Shown here piece after piece: positions 36,267-40,322 of a stretch of DNA of 40,322 bases. The notes below the pieces were generated by a model. It ran no database searches, was not told the origin of the DNA, and saw only the letters and a list, made by a program, of their open reading frames with translations. A program made the position numbers and the translations under genes. The DNA is taken from contig NZ_QMEX01000024.1 of the NCBI RefSeq assembly GCF_003284925.1, positions 1 through 40,322 of the forward strand. The letters run 5' to 3'. The stretch comes from Mycolicibacter senuensis (GTDB lineage: Bacteria > Actinomycetota > Actinomycetes > Mycobacteriales > Mycobacteriaceae). Numbering within the stretch: position 1 is the stretch's first letter; each line of letters begins with the position of its first letter.

Positions 36267-37114
36267 GCGTGCGCGGTGCCGTCGGCCACCGCCGACACCG
36301 CCGACACCGCAGACACCGCAGACACCGACCGCAGCCGGTGCAGATAGCGGACATCGGCCTCGTTTCGGCCCAGCAGCGCCGGGAAATCCCCGACACCGAA
36401 GTCGGGGTCGTGGGCCGGTTCACCGCAGATTCGCGCGCCCAGCCGAAGATAGCCGCGCAGCAACGGGGGCATGGCCGGCCGGGCCGGCGGCGCGATCTCA
36501 TCCAGGCTCTTGCCATCGATCACCACCGGCCGGTACGGCCTCACCCGGTGCGGTGAGGCGTGGCGGCGCCGCACGAAGTCGCGGACACCGCGGATCTGGC
36601 TGCCGGGCGCCCCCTCACCGTGGACGGGCACCGATACGCACCCGGTGACGTAGTCGTACTGGTAGCGGTCCAGGTAGGCCAGGATTCCGGCCCACATCAA
36701 CAGCACGACGGCGCCGTTGCGATGCCCGGGTCGTACCACGGCCCGGCCCATCTCGACCAGCGACGGCCGCAGCGGGTCCAGCGCGGAGACATCGAATTCG
36801 GTTGCGCTGTAAAGCCCTCCGGCGGCGATGGCACCGGTCGGCGGCAGCATCCGATAGCAGCCGACCAGCGCACCGGAGTTGTCGTCGCGCACCAGCAGGT
36901 GATCGCAGTAGTCGTCGAACCGGTCGGCATCGAGGCCGGGGCGGCCGTCGGCGGCAGCGGGCAGGGTGAATCCCGGCTCGCTGCTGAACACCTCGTAGCG
37001 CAGCCGCTGCGCGGCTTCGATCAGGGCGGGGTCAGTGGAGACCAGCAGCGAGTATCGCGGGGTGTCGGTCGTGGTGGTGGGTTCGGGGGCGATGAGTACA
37101 GCACCAGTGCTCAC
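36263..37114 (-). CDS. GNAT-family N-acyltransferase (OlsB/hemolysin-like)
   Basis: The protein of about 283 residues contains the N-acyltransferase core YSLLVSTDPALIEAAQRLRYEVFSSEPGF, DRFDDYCDHLLVRDDNSGALVGCYRML, FDVSALDPLRPSLVEMGRAVVRPGHRNGAVVLLMWAGILAYL and YDYVTGCVSVP. This is the ornithine-acyl-ACP acyltransferase-like group that transfers an acyl chain to an amine. The GTG at 37114 is chosen because homology starts just after it and a 9-base-arm inverted repeat lies 19 bases upstream; the true start is uncertain. The C-terminus carries four S-A-V repeats. It overlaps the PlsC-type gene by 4 bases. Confidence 0.82.
   Translation of the reverse strand: MSTGAVLIAPEPTTTTDTPRYSLLVSTDPALIEAAQRLRYEVFSSEPGFTLPAAADGRPGLDADRFDDYCDHLLVRDDNSGALVGCYRMLPPTGAIAAGGLYSATEFDVSALDPLRPSLVEMGRAVVRPGHRNGAVVLLMWAGILAYLDRYQYDYVTGCVSVPVHGEGAPGSQIRGVRDFVRRRHASPHRVRPYRPVVIDGKSLDEIAPPARPAMPPLLRGYLRLGARICGEPAHDPDFGVGDFPALLGRNEADVRYLHRLRSVSAVSAVSAVSAVADGTAHA
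36291..36326 (-). repeat. Four 9-bp repeats in the GNAT gene C-terminus
   Basis: Four 9-base units (plus strand GCCGACACC or GCAGACACC) encode the tripeptide S-A-V four times in the tail SVSAVSAVSAVSAV. This slippage-prone microsatellite lies outside the catalytic domain, and copy changes keep the frame. Confidence 0.85.
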
Positions 37115-37132
37115 ACCGGTCACGGTCGCGCA

Positions 37133-37164
37133 GTCATGCGGCGCCCAGGCAATCACCGCATGAC
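37133..37164. promoter_or_regulatory. Inverted repeat GTCATGCGG-N14-CCGCATGAC before the GNAT gene
   Basis: Nine-base perfect arms (37133-37141, 37156-37164) with 14 bases between them lie 19 bases upstream of the chosen GNAT start. It could be an operator for a dimeric regulator or a 5'-UTR hairpin. Confidence 0.42.
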
Positions 37165-37216
37165 ATGTCGGTGCACGATCGGTGACGAATTGTTCCGGGT
37201 TGACAGCGGGCAACGT

Positions 37217-37277
37217 GTCGAGATTGCGCCCATGGTCGTGAAACCGCGCGCTGCACGACCACCAGTGCAATCTCGAC
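37217..37277. terminator. Long interrupted hairpin between the SDR and GNAT genes
   Basis: The outer arms GTCGAGATTGC/GCAATCTCGAC (11 bp) enclose a symmetric 5x5 internal loop, then an inner stem TGGTCGTG/CACGACCA (8 bp) and a 13-base loop. It starts 25 bases after the SDR stop and lies upstream of the GNAT gene, so a terminator role is likely. The elaborate two-stem shape also resembles dispersed intergenic palindromes of mycobacteria. Confidence 0.58.
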
Positions 37278-37301
37278 GCCCTCGGGGGAATGCCGGTGAG
37301 C

Positions 37302-38027
37302 TCAGGCGGCGGCACCGCCGCCGTCGGCGTGCAAGGTCGATCCGGTGATGAAGCTGGACCTCGGTGAGGCCAGGAACAGTACGGCTTCGGCGATCTCGGC
37401 TGCTTGTGCGGTGCGGCCCAGCGGAAGCGCCTTGCCCAGTTCGTCGTTGACCTCACCCCATTCGGCAGCCACCCCGGCGGTGGCGGTGGGACCGGGGGCG
37501 ACGCTGTTCACCCGCACACCGTGGGGCCCGAATTCGGCTGCCCAGGTGCGGGTCAGCGATTCCAGCGCAGCCTTGGAGGCGCTGTAACTCGACGCGCCGG
37601 GAACGCCCTTGAAGGCGACCATGCTGGTGACGTTCACGATGCTGCCGTGACCACGCCGCAGCATGCCGGGCGCCAGCGCCGCGACCAGAAAGTAGGCGCC
37701 GCGCACGTTGGTGTCGAATGTCGACTCGAACGACGACACGTCCTGGTCGACGGTGAGCGAGCCGGGGAAGCTGGCGGCGTTGTTTACCACAATATCGACT
37801 TCGCCGCATTGCCGGACAAGGGCTTTCACCGATTCGAGGTCGGACAGGTCGGCGGCTACGAACCGGACACCGGCCCCGAGCTCGGCGACGGCCGCGGCGC
37901 CGCGGTCGGCGGACCGACCGGTGATGATCACCGTGGCGCCGTGGCGGGCCAGCAGCCGCGCGGACTCCAGGCCGATGCCGGCGGTCCCGCCGGTCACCAG
38001 CGCCGTCTGGCCGGACAGCTCGTTCAC
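37302..38027 (-). CDS. SDR-family oxidoreductase
   Basis: This 241-residue classical SDR has TGGTAGIG (12-19), NNAA (82-85), catalytic S135, Y148 and K152 (YSASK), and the C-terminal FITGSTLHADGG typical of FabG-like enzymes. The GTG at 38027 overlaps the upstream stop as GTGA, which favours it over an in-frame start 5 codons earlier. Substrate unknown. It is co-translated with the NmrA-like protein, suggesting a two-gene redox unit. Confidence 0.87.
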   Translation of the reverse strand: MNELSGQTALVTGGTAGIGLESARLLARHGATVIITGRSADRGAAAVAELGAGVRFVAADLSDLESVKALVRQCGEVDIVVNNAASFPGSLTVDQDVSSFESTFDTNVRGAYFLVAALAPGMLRRGHGSIVNVTSMVAFKGVPGASSYSASKAALESLTRTWAAEFGPHGVRVNSVAPGPTATAGVAAEWGEVNDELGKALPLGRTAQAAEIAEAVLFLASPRSSFITGSTLHADGGGAAA

Positions 38028-38767
38028 TGGCTCGCCAGCCAATCCGTGAGGCGGGTCTGGGCCAGCGTCGCGTCGGCTCCGGTGACCAGTCCGGTGTCGC
38101 CGACCTTGGTGCCGAAGTAGACGGCCGCCGGGTCGACGACGATCGGCAGGGTTTCGCCCCGGTGCGCCAGCACCGCGGCGGCCAACTCGGCGAAAGTCAT
38201 CTTCTCCGGGCCGCCCACGTCGATGATCCCGTCGACCGGCGCCGCCTGCGCGGCTTTGGCCACCGCGGCGGCCACCTCAGCCCCGGCGATCGGCTGGATG
38301 CGTCCCTCGGGGGCCCGCACCACACCGTCGACGGTCAGGGATGTGGTGATCGCGTCGGCGAACTCGTGGAACTGGGTGGCCCGCACGATGGTGTAGGGCA
38401 GCCCGGATTCGGTGATGATCCGTTCCTGGGCGACCTTGGCCCGCATGTAGCCGCTGTCGGGCAACCCGTCGCAGCCCACGATGGACAGCGCCACATAGTG
38501 GCTGACATCGGCCTTTTTGGCCGCGGCGACCTGGTTGGTCGTCGAGCGGGTGAAGAAGTCCATGACCGGGTCGTCGTCGAAGTCCGGTGAGTTGACTACG
38601 TCGACGAGCACGTCGGCGCCGGAGAGCGCTTGGGCCAGGCCCTGGCCGGTGAGCACGTCGGCGCCGGTGTCGCGGGAGGCGGCCACCGGCTCGTGCCCGG
38701 CGGCGGCCAGCAGCGCGACCACCTTCGAGCCGATCTGTCCGCTGGCGCCCGTCACGGTGATTTTCAT
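38024..38767 (-). CDS. NmrA-like/atypical SDR NAD(P)-binding protein
   Basis: The 247-residue protein starts MKITVTGASGQIGSKVVALLAAAG (TGASGQIG at 6-13) and has the atypical-SDR traits of NmrA/SDR family proteins: ADVLVDVVNSPDF, HYVALSIVGCDGLPDSGYMRAKVAQERII (the YxxxK pair survives) and PYTIVRATQFHEFAD. Such proteins sense NAD(P) redox state or reduce quinones. AAGGAGGT lies 8 bases before the ATG at 38767, the strongest Shine-Dalgarno in the window, so this gene is not leaderless and the start is firm. Confidence 0.86.
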   Translation of the reverse strand: MKITVTGASGQIGSKVVALLAAAGHEPVAASRDTGADVLTGQGLAQALSGADVLVDVVNSPDFDDDPVMDFFTRSTTNQVAAAKKADVSHYVALSIVGCDGLPDSGYMRAKVAQERIITESGLPYTIVRATQFHEFADAITTSLTVDGVVRAPEGRIQPIAGAEVAAAVAKAAQAAPVDGIIDVGGPEKMTFAELAAAVLAHRGETLPIVVDPAAVYFGTKVGDTGLVTGADATLAQTRLTDWLASQ

Positions 38768-38851
38768 GTCGCTAAACCTCCTTGGCCGACTTGTGGTCCT
38801 TCCACACTGGCACCGCGCCGGGCGGGGCCGCACCCTGGAAAGTCCGTAGTC

Positions 38852-40322
38852 TCACCCCGGCGCGGATCGCCGCCACGGGGCGTCGCGCAGTTCCCGGCGC
38901 GACCGGATGCCCAATTTGGCGAAGACCTTGCGCAGGTGCCATTCCACGGTGTGCGCGCTGATGAACAGCTGCACACCGATCTCGGCGTTGGTCAGGCCCG
39001 CCCCGGCCAGCTCCGCGATCTGCTCTTCCTGCGCGGTCAACGCATCACCGGTGGCGACCGGCTGCTTGCGGACCTTCTCCCCGGTCGCCTGCAGCTCGCG
39101 ATGGCTGCGCGCGGCGAACGCCCGGGCTCCGAAGCCGCTGAACATGTCGTGGGCGAGCCGCAGTTGGGTCCGGGCGTCACCGCGCCGGTTCTCCCGGCGC
39201 AGCCACTCCCCGTAGAGCAGATGGGTGCGCGCCAGCTGCACGGCGATCCGGGTTCTCGCCAATCGTTCGATCGCCTCGGTGTAAAGGCTTTCCGCGGCGT
39301 CGCCGTCACGCAGCAGCGCCGCCGACCGGGCCCGCACCCCCAGCGCCCAGTCGGTTCCGGCGACCCGGGTGCGGTCGTCGAGTTGCTGCAGCGCGTCGGC
39401 GGCCTCGGTGTGCCGGTCGGTTCGCACGGCGGCCTCCACCAATTCGGCCAGGTTCCAGCCGTAGAGCCCCAGATCCTCGTATTCGCCGGCCCGGGCCAGT
39501 ATCTCGTATGCCGCCTGGTAGCGCCCCAGCGCGTTGTTGAGCACCGCGCCGGCATAGCCGGCCAGCGCGGTCACCCGTCCCTCGCCGCGCGCCGTCCCGT
39601 AGCGCACCGCCGCATCGAGCAGCCCGGTCGCCTCGGCTTCATCGCCGACCCAGGCGGCCAGCGCCAGCTCGTGATAGCGGACCGGGGTCTGGCCGGCGGC
39701 GGCCGACAGCGTGCCGGCGTCAGCGATCAACGCCCGGGCCGAGGCGAATTCACCGGCCTGCACGTGCACACCGGCCAACGTCGTCAACGCCATCGGCAGC
39801 ACCGCCAGCGCGCCGGTATCGGTGGCGACTCGCACCGCCTCGGTGGCGATCCGGTGCCAGGACTCGTCGTCCCACAATTCGTGCAGCACCGCCTCGTGGG
39901 CGATCGGAAAGGCTTGCCACGTCCAGTCTTCCGGGGAGATCGCCGCGATCGCGGCGCGCAGCGGGGGCGCGGCGGCGGCGCAGCCGTCGCGCACCCGGAT
40001 GACCAGGCCGTGCAGCAGCAGACCGGCCGCCCGGCCCGGCTCCGTCCGCACCCGATCCGCGAGCGACACCGCGGTGGCAAGGCGCGCATCCTGACCGAAC
40101 AGCCGTCCGGTGTACATCGCCGCGCTGACCGCCTCCAGCAGTGCGTCCTGGCCCATGTCGGTGTCGTGGCGCTCCAAAGTCGCTGCGGCGTCGAATAATT
40201 GCCGTACCGACAGATTCAGGGTGGGGGCATCTCCGCTGCCCCGTCCCCGAGTGAACACCAACATCGCGCGGGTCCGCGCCGCCCTGGCACGCTGCAAGGC
40301 GTCCAGCGGCGCCAGCTCGGCG
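38852..40322 (-). CDS. Large LuxR-family regulator (TPR-like region and C-terminal HTH), 5' end outside window
   Basis: The frame is open from the window edge to 38852; the N-terminus, where an AAA/STAND ATPase domain would lie in this class, is not visible. The visible part is about 420 residues of helical, TPR-like sequence rich in Ala and Leu, ending in a LuxR helix-turn-helix (LTAQEEQIAELAGAGLTNAEIGVQLFISAHTVEWHLRKVFAKLGIRSRREL). This fits LAL/MalT-type regulators. It is transcribed leftward toward the NmrA/SDR pair, which it may control. Confidence 0.85.
   Translation of the reverse strand, partial: AELAPLDALQRARAARTRAMLVFTRGRGSGDAPTLNLSVRQLFDAAATLERHDTDMGQDALLEAVSAAMYTGRLFGQDARLATAVSLADRVRTEPGRAAGLLLHGLVIRVRDGCAAAAPPLRAAIAAISPEDWTWQAFPIAHEAVLHELWDDESWHRIATEAVRVATDTGALAVLPMALTTLAGVHVQAGEFASARALIADAGTLSAAAGQTPVRYHELALAAWVGDEAEATGLLDAAVRYGTARGEGRVTALAGYAGAVLNNALGRYQAAYEILARAGEYEDLGLYGWNLAELVEAAVRTDRHTEAADALQQLDDRTRVAGTDWALGVRARSAALLRDGDAAESLYTEAIERLARTRIAVQLARTHLLYGEWLRRENRRGDARTQLRLAHDMFSGFGARAFAARSHRELQATGEKVRKQPVATGDALTAQEEQIAELAGAGLTNAEIGVQLFISAHTVEWHLRKVFAKLGIRSRRELRDAPWRRSAPG

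Overview
The window is high-GC actinobacterial DNA and, with little doubt, mycobacterial chromosome, most likely a fast-growing Mycolicibacterium-type species. From about 8.7 kb onward the gene order (leuB, serA, ilvC-ilvN-ilvB, cfp6, doxX, lppZ, gatB, pfkA, gatA, gatC, ACT protein, ligA, MetE-like protein, lpqA, mnmA, iscS, acyltransferase, GNAT) follows the Mycobacterium tuberculosis Rv2995c-Rv3027c region as I recall it, and several proteins (IlvB, LppZ, GatC, LigA, PfkA) are close to the M. tuberculosis ones from memory. No tRNA, rRNA, insertion sequence, prophage or CRISPR array is visible.

Region 1 (1-8718) is an aromatic-acid catabolic island. A GntR/FCD regulator tail and a divergent IclR regulator precede a tightly overlapped operon: Rieske dioxygenase alpha and beta subunits, an 86-residue accessory protein, a cis-dihydrodiol dehydrogenase and a class II aldolase-fold decarboxylase. 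A second overlapped run, pcaH-pcaG-pcaB-pcaL, follows with its own promoter-like element. The logic is oxygenation, rearomatisation and decarboxylation of a benzene dicarboxylate (phthalate is the best guess) to protocatechuate, then ortho cleavage to 3-oxoadipate. No ferredoxin or reductase gene is present.

Region 2 (8756-16110) makes branched-chain amino acids and serine: leuB and serA, then ilvC, ilvN and ilvB, all leftward. ilvB is preceded by a complete attenuator: promoter, a Leu/Val-rich 16-residue leader peptide, a pause hairpin and a U-tailed terminator. Between serA and ilvC lies a secreted protein (11689-12312) built of near-perfect 13- and 16-residue tandem repeats; I do not recognise its family.

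Region 3 (16114-26300) holds a TetR/metal-dependent hydrolase pair, Cfp6, DoxX, LppZ, a GjpA-like exported protein, a possible 32-residue small protein, GatB, TenA, DUF2237, DUF732, PfkA and an amphi-Trp protein. Region 4 (26315-40322) holds gatA-gatC, an ACT protein, ligA, a YjbR protein, a MetE-like protein, lipoprotein LpqA, mnmA-iscS, a lysophospholipid acyltransferase with a GNAT acyltransferase, two Rossmann proteins and a LuxR regulator cut by the window end.

One theme runs across the window. At least fifteen genes have a TANNNT hexamer 5-8 bases before the start codon, the geometry of leaderless mycobacterial transcripts. This decided several starts, and two divergent gene pairs share back-to-back promoters of identical spacing in gaps of 32-33 bases.
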